Notes: generated by a model not told the origin, from the letters alone. A stretch of 64,000 nucleotides of DNA from WJJR01 sp964440935 (GCA_964440935.1 CAYTTY010000015.1:8529-72528), one strand, 5' to 3'; shown: positions 36,872-46,536, counted from the first letter of the stretch. A program made the numbers and translations.

Positions 36872-37561
36872 TTACACGCCAGGCGGTTGCTCGGGCGAGC
36901 CACCCGGCTTGAGGATGCCGCATTCGAGCGCCAACCGAACAAGATCGGCGCGGGTTTTCAGACCGAGTTTCTCCATCAGGCGTGCCCGATACGTTTCCAC
37001 CGTCTTGACACTCAGATAGATCTGATCGGCAACCTGCTGATTGGTATATCCTTCAGCCACCAGTCGTAGCACCTCGGCTTCGCGATCGCTGAGTTCCGGC
37101 AACTGACGTACGGGGTGGCCGCTGTCGCTCAACTTGCCGCTCTCCAGCAATTGCCGCACTTCGTCCTGGTCAAAAGAAAGATCAATAAAGACTCGCCCGC
37201 GTGCGACGGTCCGAATGGCGGTCAACAGCTCGTTCTCCGCCGCTTTTTTGATTACAAATCCCATCGCCCCCGCCACCAGTGCCGCACGCAGAAACGCGAT
37301 TCGGTCATGCATCGTCAATACCAGCACATTGGTCTCCGGCGATTTCTCCCGAATCCGCGGAATCACTTCAATACCACCCATGCGTGGCATCGAGATGTCG
37401 ATCACGGCCACATTGGGTTTCAGTTCGACGATTTCGCGTTCGGCATCGATTCCGTTGTCGGCTTCGCCGACAACGTCCATATCGGCCTGGCGGTCAATCA
37501 ACATGGTGAGACCACCGCGCATCACAGTGTGGTCATCGGCAATAAACACTCGAATAGACAT
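36872..37561 (-). CDS. NarL/FixJ-family response regulator
   Basis: A 229-residue two-component response regulator. The receiver domain (about 1-120) has the acidic pair in FIADDHTVMRGG, the phosphorylation site D55 in VAVIDISMPRMGG, and the conserved Lys in GAMGFVIKKAAENEL. The C-terminal LuxR-type helix-turn-helix (about 155-215) reads LSDREAEVLRLVAEGYTNQQ and then VADQIYLSVKTVETYRARLM. It binds DNA as a dimer after phosphorylation by the kinase encoded 14 bases upstream. Likely targets are the nearby stress-type genes, but I saw no repeated operator to prove it. Confidence 0.94.
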   Translation of the reverse strand: MSIRVFIADDHTVMRGGLTMLIDRQADMDVVGEADNGIDAEREIVELKPNVAVIDISMPRMGGIEVIPRIREKSPETNVLVLTMHDRIAFLRAALVAGAMGFVIKKAAENELLTAIRTVARGRVFIDLSFDQDEVRQLLESGKLSDSGHPVRQLPELSDREAEVLRLVAEGYTNQQVADQIYLSVKTVETYRARLMEKLGLKTRADLVRLALECGILKPGGSPEQPPGV

Positions 37562-37575
37562 ATGTGTCTCCAGCG

Positions 37576-38697
37576 TTACTGGGGAATGGGAATAGTCACG
37601 TACACCGATGTGCCATGACCGGGGCTCGATTCGATCGTGGCTTCACCTCCGACCGATAAGGCCCGTTCACGAATGCCATGCAAGCCCAGAGTCCCCGTTT
37701 GCTCTGTCTCTTGCATCACGCGTTCAACATCGAATCCATGGCCATCGTCTTCAATGATCATGGACACTTGGTTCACCGACGAATTGATCACAACGGAAAT
37801 ATTATCTGCTTGGGCGTGCTTGGCCGTATTGGTTAACGTTTCCTGTACAACGCGATATAGGACGACTTCAATTTCCGTTGGCAACCGCCGCCCGTCAAGC
37901 CCCTGGAGGTGTACATCTACCCTGATACCGTACAATCGTCCAAAATCAGTGATATAGCCTTGGAGAGCTTCATTCAATCCCAGCACATCCAATTCGCTCG
38001 GCCTCAGCCCGCGCGCGATCTGTTTCAGCTCATCCAGTATTCCCTCGGCCAACTCACGGATCGCCGGAGTCCCCTCCCTGACCTCCTCGAGTGATTCCGC
38101 ATGCTCGACATTCTCGACCTTTCGCAGCAATGCCGTAATGAGTTGTCCTGCTTCATCATGCAACTCATGCGCCAACTGCCGCCGTTCCTCCTCCTGTGCC
38201 TGTAGCAGTCGATTGAACAGCTGGGCACGCACAACAGAACCCGAATCCTGGCTGGACAGACTTGTCTCCGTCGTCATAACCGCGACGGGAAGATCGGAGT
38301 CCAGCCGCAGCGGAGTAATGGTCAGCCAGACGTCGAGTCGCGTCCCATCCTTGGTAACTCGCTGGCACTGGATCGACTCGACGGGCTTTCCATGGGCCGC
38401 GTGTCTTAGAAGTGTCGCCATCCAACCCATCTGACGATTCGGCGCCAAGTCACGGACGTTCAAGTACGATACCTCGCGATGGGTGTATCCATACTTTTTC
38501 ACCGCCGCGTCATTGACTGCCAGGATGTCGCCATTGAGATCGAGAATGAGGACGACATCGCTGGCATCCTGAACGAGCTTTGCCACCCATGTGGCCCGGC
38601 GTCGAAGCGTGTTTTTGTTGTCACGCTCTTCGGGATTATCGAGTATCTCTGGCACCACTGTTACGCCCTCTCTCACAGCAACGACACCTGCATACAT
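37576..38697 (-). CDS. PAS-domain sensor histidine kinase, NarX/DegS type
   Basis: A 373-residue kinase that should phosphorylate the response regulator encoded 14 bases downstream. One PAS domain lies at about 35-140 (DASDVVLILDLNGDILAVND; VTKDGTRLDVWLTITPLRLD). The dimerisation and phosphoacceptor part is HisKA_3, with H180 in QLAHELHDEAGQLITA. The ATPase domain has the N-box VVQETLTNTAKHA, the DGHGFD G1 box and LGLHGIRERA. There is no membrane helix, so it is a cytoplasmic sensor, perhaps of redox or a small ligand through PAS; no haem-binding motif is evident. The frame stays open to 38838, but those residues look non-coding, so I chose ATG 38697 (MYAGVVAVREG). Confidence 0.9.
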   Translation of the reverse strand: MYAGVVAVREGVTVVPEILDNPEERDNKNTLRRRATWVAKLVQDASDVVLILDLNGDILAVNDAAVKKYGYTHREVSYLNVRDLAPNRQMGWMATLLRHAAHGKPVESIQCQRVTKDGTRLDVWLTITPLRLDSDLPVAVMTTETSLSSQDSGSVVRAQLFNRLLQAQEEERRQLAHELHDEAGQLITALLRKVENVEHAESLEEVREGTPAIRELAEGILDELKQIARGLRPSELDVLGLNEALQGYITDFGRLYGIRVDVHLQGLDGRRLPTEIEVVLYRVVQETLTNTAKHAQADNISVVINSSVNQVSMIIEDDGHGFDVERVMQETEQTGTLGLHGIRERALSVGGEATIESSPGHGTSVYVTIPIPQ

Positions 38698-38921
38698 ATC
38701 AACGGACAACCGATCATTGCGTTGGCGCACAAAGGGTAATACCAGTACTTGCCCCGTTCCTTCGGGGGAAAGCCCTACAGACGCCCACCAATAACAGGCC
38801 GATCTTGCCCAATGCACCCCATTGTCCCCGCGGTGCACGGGGAGGGAACCGATGTATACGGATGCCGGTAGGCGGCAAATTTCCGTCTGCCGATCCGCAC
38901 TTGATCACCAGGGAGTTGGCC

Positions 38922-39335
38922 ATGGTCTTTGAAATCATTCTGGCAGTCATTATCGCGTTGTTATTCAGCTTCCTGCTGGTCACCGTGGCGGGGATTGAAC
39001 GCCCTGGGCGACCGGGCGTGGGCCCGGCCCTGTTCTTCTTCTTCATCGTGGTCTTTGCACTCACGTGGGCAGGAGGGGTCTGGTTGGCGCCGTTTGGCCC
39101 GACCCTGTGGGGCGTGTATTGGATCCCGTTTCTGATCGTCGGGCTCTTTGTCGCGTTGCTCATTGCCGTGTTGATTCCAAGGCGTCGTCCGCGGACGCCG
39201 ATCGAAGCCCAGGAAGAAGCGAAAGAGCAGGCCGAAGCCGAGGGCGCACTGTCCTTCTTCTTCTGGGTGCTTATTGCGTTCGTCGCGCTCTCATTAATTC
39301 TGCACTACTTCTGGAGGCCGATGCCGGGCGCATAA
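38922..39335 (+). CDS. Small integral membrane protein, unknown function
   Basis: A 137-residue protein with three or four hydrophobic helices: FEIILAVIIALLFSFLLVTV (about 3-22), ALFFFFIVVFALTWAGGVWL (about 36-55), WIPFLIVGLFVALLIAVLIP (about 67-86) and a C-terminal FFFWVLIAFVALSLILHYFW. Between the third and last is a charged segment with RRRPRTPIEAQEEAKEQAEA. I recognise no family with confidence. The start at ATG 38922 has GGGAG ten bases upstream; the open frame reaches further 5' but overlaps the divergent kinase region and looks non-coding. It is transcribed away from the two-component system. It could be a stress-cluster membrane component. Confidence 0.72.
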   Translation: MVFEIILAVIIALLFSFLLVTVAGIERPGRPGVGPALFFFFIVVFALTWAGGVWLAPFGPTLWGVYWIPFLIVGLFVALLIAVLIPRRRPRTPIEAQEEAKEQAEAEGALSFFFWVLIAFVALSLILHYFWRPMPGA

Positions 39336-39417
39336 CCGCAAGAGAATAACTGTAAAGATAACCGCTCACCTCCAAGAGACAGGAGTCTGTACCATCATTA
39401 GGTCATACCGATACGGA

Positions 39418-40677
39418 ATGTCAGGAATACTCTCGTTTACAATCACCTGTCTGATCTCGCTGGCGGTGGTGTCATGCGGGGATGATGATCCGACCGCACC
39501 CATTTCGCACTTCGTTTGTGATCGATTCGACGACAACCGGCTCGAAACCGGCATCTGGGCTGACCCTGGTGATCCAGCGCGCAACGGCGTGTGGACGTCG
39601 TTTGATGACATTGTCGTGGGACAATCCGAAGGCCCACCAGCCGGTCCCGACGCCGTCCTGCCGTTTGCCGACTCACTGCAACCCACTGGTGACTATGCCT
39701 TCATCGTCGACATGGTCGTCCGTGCATTCCGTCAGGACCTCAATGGTGGCCGCCTCTATCTGATGCGGGATGCCGACGAGTATTACGAAGTGGTCGTTGA
39801 TCCCGAGTCCGGCGAGTATCGCGTGGAGTTAATCCAGATGGGTGCGACCACAACCATTGTCTCCCCGGCCACGTCGCGCTGTGTCGAGAGTTACCCCGAA
39901 GACACCAACCGCGTCCGTCTGACGCGTGTCAGTGATCAATTCACATTGTATGTCAATGGTCACGACATTGCCTCCTTTGAAGAGACCGCATTCGACGAGC
40001 CGTTGAAACTCGCCATCGCCGCGTCCGGTTCGGCGACATTCTCGTCGGCCTGCTTCTACACCGGCACCGCCCCCGATCTGGAACCAGTTTCGTGTGAGTT
40101 GACAAAGGATGTCTGCGACGCGTTCAGCGGAGGAGACGTCAGAGAATGGATCTGGAGTTCTGACGAAGGACGTTCGGGAACGTGGATCGTTGACGGCAAC
40201 GATCTGATCGGCACATGGCCAGTTGGTTCGGACAACAAAAACAACGCCGTTTTGCCGCTGGCCGATTCGCTACAGCCGGAGGGCGATTTTGCCTTCATCG
40301 TCGATCAACGTGTCGAGTTGTTCGATCTCGATCGTAACGGCGGGAGCATCATGCTGTGGAATTCGTTCCAGAACTTCTATCGCATTATCGTCGATCCGGA
40401 ACAGCAGGAGTTTTGGATCGATGCCATTATCGATGGTACCCGCACGGAAGTCGTCACCCAAACATTCTCGCCGGACATCGTCACCGAAGTCGGCGAACTC
40501 AATGAAATCAGGCTGGAACGGACAGACGGTCAATACTCGCTGTATATCAACGCCGACAATGTCGCCGATTTTGAAGACACGGAGTTCGGCGGTGACGTCA
40601 AAGTCGCCTTGGGTGCCCTCGGGCAGGCACGGTTCGATCGTGTGTGCATCTTTACCGAGTTCATCCCGGAGCTATAG
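39418..40677 (+). CDS. Lipoprotein with two tandem LamG/DUF1080-like domains
   Basis: A 419-residue lipoprotein of unknown function. The signal peptide ends in the lipobox LAVVSC, followed by GDDDPTAP, a typical flexible tether. The rest is two related domains of about 190 residues. Each opens with a cysteine-containing C..F.. segment (HFVCDRFDDNRLETGIWADP; TKDVCDAFSGGDVREWIWSS), then NAVLPLADSLQPEGDFAFIV, or its partner DAVLPFADSLQPTGDYAFIV, and closes with a FTLYVNGHDIASFEET or YSLYINADNVADFEDT hairpin. The pattern resembles concanavalin-like jelly-roll domains such as LamG or DUF1080, often carbohydrate binding. The repeat is clear; the fold is inference. It is upstream of the alcohol dehydrogenase, 42 bases away. 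Confidence 0.75.
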   Translation: MSGILSFTITCLISLAVVSCGDDDPTAPISHFVCDRFDDNRLETGIWADPGDPARNGVWTSFDDIVVGQSEGPPAGPDAVLPFADSLQPTGDYAFIVDMVVRAFRQDLNGGRLYLMRDADEYYEVVVDPESGEYRVELIQMGATTTIVSPATSRCVESYPEDTNRVRLTRVSDQFTLYVNGHDIASFEETAFDEPLKLAIAASGSATFSSACFYTGTAPDLEPVSCELTKDVCDAFSGGDVREWIWSSDEGRSGTWIVDGNDLIGTWPVGSDNKNNAVLPLADSLQPEGDFAFIVDQRVELFDLDRNGGSIMLWNSFQNFYRIIVDPEQQEFWIDAIIDGTRTEVVTQTFSPDIVTEVGELNEIRLERTDGQYSLYINADNVADFEDTEFGGDVKVALGALGQARFDRVCIFTEFIPEL

Positions 40678-40719
40678 ACGATTGTAATTCCCAGGACGTG
40701 TTTATCAAGGAGGACATCC

Positions 40720-41793
40720 ATGGCAGATAAGATGAAAGCATTTGTGATGAAGAAGATTGGATCCGTCGGTCTGATCGAGAAACCGATCCCGACCGACCCC
40801 GGAGCCAATGGCGCCATTATTAAAACAACGAAGGCACTCGTGTGCACGTCGGATACGCATACGGTCAAAGGCGCCATCGGCGAACGCGACAACATCACAC
40901 TGGGCCATGAGGCCGTGGGCGTGATCGAACGTCTGGGTGCAGAGGTGGATGGCTTTCAGGAGGGCCAGCGCGTCGCGGTGAACGCCATCACGCCGTGCTA
41001 CCAATGCGACAACTGCCTGCGTGGATACACGTCACAATGCACGCAGATGCTGGGCGGCTGGAAGTTCGCGAATGTCAAGGACGGTGTGTTTGCGCCGTAC
41101 TTCCACGTCAATAATGCCCAGGCCAATCTCGCACCGATTCCGGAGGGTGTATCAGACGAGGCCGCCGTGTACACGACCGACATGATGTCCACCGGATTTG
41201 TCGGTGCTGAACATGCCAACATTCCCATTGGAGGAACAGTGGCGGTGTTCGCACAAGGTCCGGTCGGGTTAATGGCCACAGTCGGCGCCCGACTTCTCGG
41301 AGCCGGTCGCGTCTTCGCCGTCGAGACCGTAGCCAATCGAAAGCAATTGGCCGAACGGTACGGCGCCGACGTGATCGTCGATTTCAAAGAAAAAGATCCC
41401 GCCGAAGCCATTCTGGATGCGACCGACGGTGTTGGTGTCGACTCCGCGATTGAATCACTCGGCTCGCAGAAGACATTCGAGGATTGCATTAAGGTCACAC
41501 GCCCCGGCGGGACAATTTCCAACATCGGCTACCACGGCGAAGGCGATTATGTCCAGATTCCACGCATGGATTGGGGCGTCGGCATGAGCGACAAGACCAT
41601 CCGCACCGCCCTGTGTCCCGGTGGACGGGAGCGCATGGAGCGGCTGATGCGTCTGATTGAAACAGGACGGGTCGACCCAACGCCGATGACCACGCACACG
41701 TTCGGCTTCGACGACATCGAAAAGGCATTCCAGATCATGGAGGACAAATCGGACGGTGTGATCAAGCCGCTGGTGACGTTTGACGGATCGTAG
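40720..41793 (+). CDS. Zinc-dependent secondary alcohol dehydrogenase
   Basis: A 357-residue medium-chain dehydrogenase, closest in motif to NADP-dependent secondary alcohol dehydrogenases of Clostridium and Thermoanaerobacter. Catalytic zinc ligands are Cys in LVCTSDTHT, His and Glu in GHEAVG, and Asp in VYTTDMMSTGF, where Asp replaces the Cys of horse-liver type enzymes. A structural-zinc cluster CYQCDNCLRGYTSQC is also present. The Rossmann fold glycine motif is FAQGPVGLMATVGARLLGAG. It oxidises alcohols or reduces ketones and aldehydes. A strong AAGGAGG lies six bases before the ATG. It follows the tandem lipoprotein gene and precedes the proton ATPase by about 200 bases, in a cluster suited to redox or solvent/acid stress. 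Confidence 0.93.
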   Translation: MADKMKAFVMKKIGSVGLIEKPIPTDPGANGAIIKTTKALVCTSDTHTVKGAIGERDNITLGHEAVGVIERLGAEVDGFQEGQRVAVNAITPCYQCDNCLRGYTSQCTQMLGGWKFANVKDGVFAPYFHVNNAQANLAPIPEGVSDEAAVYTTDMMSTGFVGAEHANIPIGGTVAVFAQGPVGLMATVGARLLGAGRVFAVETVANRKQLAERYGADVIVDFKEKDPAEAILDATDGVGVDSAIESLGSQKTFEDCIKVTRPGGTISNIGYHGEGDYVQIPRMDWGVGMSDKTIRTALCPGGRERMERLMRLIETGRVDPTPMTTHTFGFDDIEKAFQIMEDKSDGVIKPLVTFDGS

Positions 41794-41992
41794 GTCGTAC
41801 CAATCTGGCATAGGCGATGCGGCATTCCGCTTCGTGCAATGGCGCTGGATCGCCAATCACAATACCGGGGATAAGTCCCGCTTTAAACATTCCACCCGAA
41901 CTGCGACCACGCTGATCCACGATCTGTCCGCGCCATATTCCAGTGTGGGATCTGTCTTGGGAGTATTCTGACGTCTGTGCAGTGAGGCGACG

Positions 41993-44554
41993 ATGATGAA
42001 CCAGGATACGACACAACGCACGTCAGACGACAGAATCAGAACGGATGAGCGTTCCAACCGTGGTCAGCACAGCGATAGCGTATCCGTTGATCAGGTTCTG
42101 ACCGACCTGAATGTCGATCCCGAACAGGGACTGACTGACAACGAGGCGAAACAACGTCTCGAACAGCACGGTCCGAATTCCATTGAAGAAGAAGAGCAGA
42201 GCACCATTGTCAAGCTGCTCTCTCACTTCTGGGGTCCGATCCCCTGGATGATCGAAGTGGCGACCATTCTGGCGTTGGTGGCACAACGCTGGGAGGACTT
42301 CGGTGTCATCTTCACCATGCTGCTGATTAACGGCGGTGTTGGGTTCTGGCACGAGAGCAAAGCCGACCGCGCCATCAAAGCGCTCAAAGAGCAAATGGCG
42401 CCGCAAGCGGAGGTGCTGCGCGGCGGCGAGACAGCGACTATCGAAGCGGGGAAACTCGTCCCCGGTGATGTCGTCCACTTGCATATGGGCAACATCGTTC
42501 CCGCCGATGTCCGGTTACTACACGATCAACACGTGAGTATCGATGAGTCGGCCTTGACCGGCGAATCTCTTCCGGTCGACAAGTCGGCGGGCGAGGCCTG
42601 CTATTCAGGGACGTCGGTGAAACGCGGAGACGCGCGTGCGGTCGTCACCGCCACCGGGCGTAACACCAAGTTCGCCCACACCGTCGAATTGGTGGAAAGC
42701 GCCGAGGAGACCGCGCACTTCCGCAAGGCCGTGCTTCGTATCGGATACGTCCTCATCGGCACCACCGCCGTGTTGGTGGCAGTCATCGTCGCGTTCAGTA
42801 TCATTGTCCGCTCCGATCCATGGACCGAGGTCCTGCTGTTCGCATTGGGGCTAACACTCGCCGGAATTCCTCAAGCCTTGCCGGCGGTCCTGTCGGTGAC
42901 GATGTCGGTCGGGGCGAATCGGCTGGCGCGGATGAAGGCCATTGTGTCACGCTTACCGGCGATGGAAGAGATTGCCGGATTGGAAGTTCTGTGTGCGGAC
43001 AAGACCGGTACGCTGACCAGGAACGAACTCGCACTTCAACAACCGGTCGTCTTCGGCGATGTTCAAAAGCGTGATCTGGTCGTTGCAGCGGCACTCACCA
43101 CGAATCGCGAACGACGCGATGACCCAATCGACAACGCGGTCTTGGGGGGATTGGAAAACGAATCCGTTTTGGATGAATACACCATCGAGGATTTTGAAGG
43201 CTTTGACCCCACACGAAAGCGCGCAGAAGCCCAGATTCGTCACGATGGCACATCGTTTCGCGTCGCTAAAGGCGCACCGCAAGTGATTTTGGAGTTGGTG
43301 GACGCCGACGAAGATCAACGTCGGCAGATCACGGAACAAGTGGATAAGTTGGGCCGCGACGGATTTCGCACGTTGGGTGTCGCGCGTACGGACAGCAACG
43401 GTGCATGGATATATCTCGGACTGCTGCCCTTACTCGATCCTCCTCGAGAAGATGCCGCGGACGTGATCGCCGATGCGCAGGACCATGGCATCGATATTCG
43501 CATGGTTACCGGGGATCATGTCGCCATCGGCCGGCAGGTGGCCAACCAGGTCGGACTGGGCGACAACTTTGTCGAAGCCACCGAACTGTTCGGCATTGCG
43601 GAGGAGGCCGAGAAAAAACAGACAGAAGCGCGTGAGGATATCCGTGACCGGGTGCTCGCCAGCGACGGTTTCGCCGGCGTCACCCCGGAACACAAGTTCC
43701 GCATCGTGAAACACTTTCAGGCCGGTGATCGCATCGTCGGGATGACCGGCGACGGTGTCAACGATGCGCCGGCTCTGAAACAGGCAGACATTGGAATCGC
43801 CGTGTCCGACGCTACCGACGCCGCCCGAGCGGCGTCCGATCTGATCCTGACAGACAAGGGATTGGGCGTGATCACGCACGCGATCGAAGAGGCGCGCCGC
43901 ATCTTCGAACGCATGACCGGCTACGCCACCTTCCGCATTACCGAGTCGATGCGAGTGCTGTTGTTTGTTTCGATTGCCATTCTGGCGTTCAATTTCTATC
44001 CGGTGACGCCCATCATGATCGTGCTCCTGGCGATTCTCAATGACATACCCATCATGACGATTGCGTGGGACAATGTCCCGACGGCGGGGCATCCCGTGCG
44101 GTGGGACATGCCGCGGGTCCTGTCGGTCGCCGCTGTGCTGAGCGTGGCCGGAGTCGTGTCTAGTTTTCTCCTTTTCTGGTATGCGCGCACCCAGTTGGGG
44201 CTGCCTATGGCGCAACTGCAAACAATGTTCTTTCTGAAACTCCTCGTCGCGGGACACATGACCATCTTTCTCACCCGGAACGATCGCTGGCTGTGGAGCA
44301 AGCCGTGGCCGTCATGGTCGCTGTTTTTGGCACTGGAAGGGACACAGATTATCGGGACACTGTTTGCAGTATTCGGAATCCTGGTGGAACCGATTAGCTG
44401 GGGACTGGCCCTGATGGTGTGGGGCTACGCTCTGGTATGGCTGTTCCTGTTGAATTTCGCGAAGGTCGGTACCCTTAAGTTCATCAACCGATTTCGCAAT
44501 CAGGCAAAGGCACGGCACAACGAACGCTCACAGATGGCGATGGCACAAACATGA
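41993..44554 (+). CDS. Plasma-membrane-type proton-efflux P-type ATPase (P3A)
   Basis: An 853-residue P3A H+-ATPase, related to fungal and plant plasma-membrane pumps and present in some bacteria. It exports protons using ATP, raising cytoplasmic pH. Family motifs are the N-terminal cation-ATPase domain (LEQHGPNSIEEEEQSTIVKL), the actuator TGES (ALTGESLPVDKS), phosphorylated D336 in CADKTGTLTRNEL, KGAPQ in the nucleotide domain, and MTGDGVNDAPALKQADIGIA. The P3A membrane helix 5/6 region VLLFVSIAILAFNFYPVTPI is followed by NDIPIMTIAWDNV, typical of the group. The first 40 residues are a hydrophilic, Arg-rich tail. It lies between the dehydrogenase and the pyruvate-oxidase-like gene on the same strand. 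Confidence 0.94.
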   Translation: MMNQDTTQRTSDDRIRTDERSNRGQHSDSVSVDQVLTDLNVDPEQGLTDNEAKQRLEQHGPNSIEEEEQSTIVKLLSHFWGPIPWMIEVATILALVAQRWEDFGVIFTMLLINGGVGFWHESKADRAIKALKEQMAPQAEVLRGGETATIEAGKLVPGDVVHLHMGNIVPADVRLLHDQHVSIDESALTGESLPVDKSAGEACYSGTSVKRGDARAVVTATGRNTKFAHTVELVESAEETAHFRKAVLRIGYVLIGTTAVLVAVIVAFSIIVRSDPWTEVLLFALGLTLAGIPQALPAVLSVTMSVGANRLARMKAIVSRLPAMEEIAGLEVLCADKTGTLTRNELALQQPVVFGDVQKRDLVVAAALTTNRERRDDPIDNAVLGGLENESVLDEYTIEDFEGFDPTRKRAEAQIRHDGTSFRVAKGAPQVILELVDADEDQRRQITEQVDKLGRDGFRTLGVARTDSNGAWIYLGLLPLLDPPREDAADVIADAQDHGIDIRMVTGDHVAIGRQVANQVGLGDNFVEATELFGIAEEAEKKQTEAREDIRDRVLASDGFAGVTPEHKFRIVKHFQAGDRIVGMTGDGVNDAPALKQADIGIAVSDATDAARAASDLILTDKGLGVITHAIEEARRIFERMTGYATFRITESMRVLLFVSIAILAFNFYPVTPIMIVLLAILNDIPIMTIAWDNVPTAGHPVRWDMPRVLSVAAVLSVAGVVSSFLLFWYARTQLGLPMAQLQTMFFLKLLVAGHMTIFLTRNDRWLWSKPWPSWSLFLALEGTQIIGTLFAVFGILVEPISWGLALMVWGYALVWLFLLNFAKVGTLKFINRFRNQAKARHNERSQMAMAQT

Positions 44555-44696
44555 CGCTACAGTCACTAATGACAGGTCTGGCAATGAGCAATTGCGCCTC
44601 TGCCAACTGTTGAGTGAAGCAAGTCAATGACATGTGCACCGGAGTGTGATGTTTCCACGTCCGGTGGTTCATACAACGAAAGGAGTGATTCACACT

Positions 44697-46448
44697 ATGG
44701 CCATAACAACCGCCGATCGTCTCGTCGAGATTCTCGAAGACTGGGGCGTGAACACAATCTTCGGATTACCGGGAGACGGTATCAATCCGATCATGGAAGC
44801 GTTGCGCAAAAAGGAAGACCGGATCCGGTTCATTCAGGTGCGTCATGAGGAATCGGCGGCCTTCATGGCGTGCGCGTACGCCAAGTACACCGGCAAACTC
44901 GGTGTCTGCCTGGCCACCGCGGGACCCGGAGGACTGCATCTGCTCAACGGGTTGTATGACGCGAAAATGGATGGCCAGCCCGTGCTGGCGATCACCGGCA
45001 TGCAATACCACGATCTCATCAACACGAGCACACAGCAGGATGTTGAATTGGACAAAGTGTTCGCCGATGTGGCCGTCTACAACAATCGCGTAATGGGGCC
45101 GGATCACATCGATACATCTGGACACCTGGCGTGCCGCAAGGCGCTCAGTGAACACGGTGTCTCGCATCTGACCATTCCGGTCGACGTTCAGACACAGGAA
45201 CTGGGCGATGAGCGTTCCGATCGAAACGTTGCCGGTCATACATCGAAACGATTTGTCGCGTCGATTCCATTGCCCAGCCAAACCGAACTGGAATTAGCCG
45301 CCAAAGTGCTCAATGCCGGCACGAAAGTCACGATGTTGTGTGGACGCGGCGCGCTTCACGCGGGCGACAAGGTTGAAGAAGTGGCCGAACTCTTGGGCGC
45401 ACCGGTCATCAAAGCGTTGCTCGGCAAAGCCGTCATCTCCGATGATAGCCCGTACACCACCGGCGGTCTCGGTTTACTCGGCACCGAGGCATCGCAAGAT
45501 GTCATGTCCGATTGTGACACACTGTTGATCGTCGGTTCCGGATTCCCGTACATCGAGTTCCTGCCCGCGCCCGGAACCGCAAATGTCGTGCAAATCGATC
45601 GGGATCCAACGCGTCTGGGACTCCGGACACCGCTGAATGTCGGTCTCATCGGTGACAGCCGGCGCACCCTCTCGGCGCTCATTCCTCTGCTGAAACGCAA
45701 TGACAACCGCGACTTCCTGTCGAAGGCACAGGACGGCAAAAAGGAATGGGACAAGCTGATGACAGAACGGTCGACACGTGACGATGTTCCGGTGAAACCG
45801 CAAACGGTTGCCTATGAACTCGGCAAGCGTCTCCCCGACGATGCGATTATTTCGGCCGATTCGGGTACCGTAACCGTCTGGTGGGCACGCCAGATTCCCG
45901 CCAAGCGCGGGCAGTTCCATTCCGTATCGGGCTATCTCGCCTCGATGGCAAACGGTCTGCCTTATGCCGCGGCGGCCGCACTGGCGCATCCCGATCGACT
46001 GTCGATTGCATTCGTCGGCGATGGCGGATTCTCGATGCTGATGGCCGAACTGTCGACCTGCGTTAAATACAATCTGCCGGTCAAGGTGGTCATCATCAAC
46101 AACGGAACCCTGGCGAAGATCAAATGGGAACAGATCGCCATGGAAGGAAATGCCGAATACGGTTGTGAACTGTCACCCATGGACTACGAGAAGTTTGGTG
46201 AAGCATGCGGCGTCGAGACCTATGTGATTGAGAAACCGGCCGACTGCGCGGCGGTCTTCGACAAGGCGTTGTCCTCCGACGGTCCGGTGTTGATCGACGC
46301 GCGCGTTGATCCACTCGAACCACCGATGCCGGCGAAAGTCAAACCGCGTCAGGCGGGCAACCTGATGAAAGCATTCGCCAAAGGCCAACCCGGCCGCGGA
46401 CAGATCGCCTTGACAATGGTATCCGGCAAAGCGCGGGAAATGGTATAG
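44697..46448 (+). CDS. Thiamine-diphosphate-dependent pyruvate oxidase/dehydrogenase (PoxB-like)
   Basis: A 583-residue ThDP enzyme of the pyruvate oxidase/acetolactate synthase superfamily. ATG 44697 is chosen because AAAGGAG sits 11 bases upstream and the protein then opens with the usual MAITTADRLVEILEDWGVNT. The proton-relay Glu is in VRHEESAAFMACAY near residue 50; the C-terminal ThDP-binding motif runs VGDGGFSMLMAELSTCVKYN and ends in NNGTLAKIKWEQ. The central FAD-type domain is present (about 190-340). It resembles enzymes that oxidise pyruvate to acetate and CO2 and pass electrons to quinone or oxygen; acetolactate synthase is less likely as there is no small subunit. The last 30 residues differ from E. 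coli PoxB's lipid-binding tail. Just downstream is a strong terminator. Confidence 0.9.
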   Translation: MAITTADRLVEILEDWGVNTIFGLPGDGINPIMEALRKKEDRIRFIQVRHEESAAFMACAYAKYTGKLGVCLATAGPGGLHLLNGLYDAKMDGQPVLAITGMQYHDLINTSTQQDVELDKVFADVAVYNNRVMGPDHIDTSGHLACRKALSEHGVSHLTIPVDVQTQELGDERSDRNVAGHTSKRFVASIPLPSQTELELAAKVLNAGTKVTMLCGRGALHAGDKVEEVAELLGAPVIKALLGKAVISDDSPYTTGGLGLLGTEASQDVMSDCDTLLIVGSGFPYIEFLPAPGTANVVQIDRDPTRLGLRTPLNVGLIGDSRRTLSALIPLLKRNDNRDFLSKAQDGKKEWDKLMTERSTRDDVPVKPQTVAYELGKRLPDDAIISADSGTVTVWWARQIPAKRGQFHSVSGYLASMANGLPYAAAAALAHPDRLSIAFVGDGGFSMLMAELSTCVKYNLPVKVVIINNGTLAKIKWEQIAMEGNAEYGCELSPMDYEKFGEACGVETYVIEKPADCAAVFDKALSSDGPVLIDARVDPLEPPMPAKVKPRQAGNLMKAFAKGQPGRGQIALTMVSGKAREMV

Positions 46449-46475
46449 TGCGGCGTGATCGTAAACGTGAAAAGA

Positions 46476-46508
46476 AGCCCGTGAACTTGTCGAGTTCACG
46501 GGCTTTTT
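46476..46508. terminator. Bidirectional intrinsic terminator
   Basis: A perfect 12-base stem, AGCCCGTGAACT (46476-46487) with AGTTCACGGGCT (46493-46504), and a five-base loop. It is followed by a T-run on the plus strand (46504-46508) and by TTCTTTT on the minus strand. It lies between the convergent pyruvate-oxidase-like gene and the small coiled-coil gene and should stop transcription from both sides. Confidence 0.9.
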
Positions 46509-46536
46509 GATGTCATCGATGGGTCCGTATGTTCCG

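Noticed and set aside
38698..38838. 47-codon upstream extension of the histidine kinase
   Set aside because: Composition is non-coding-like (many Trp, Gly, Arg without pattern) and it would occupy the promoter region shared with the divergent gene.
44634..44696. 21-codon upstream extension of the pyruvate-oxidase-like gene
   Set aside because: The family N-terminus starts at 44697, where AAAGGAG lies at a good distance; the extension is not conserved in character.
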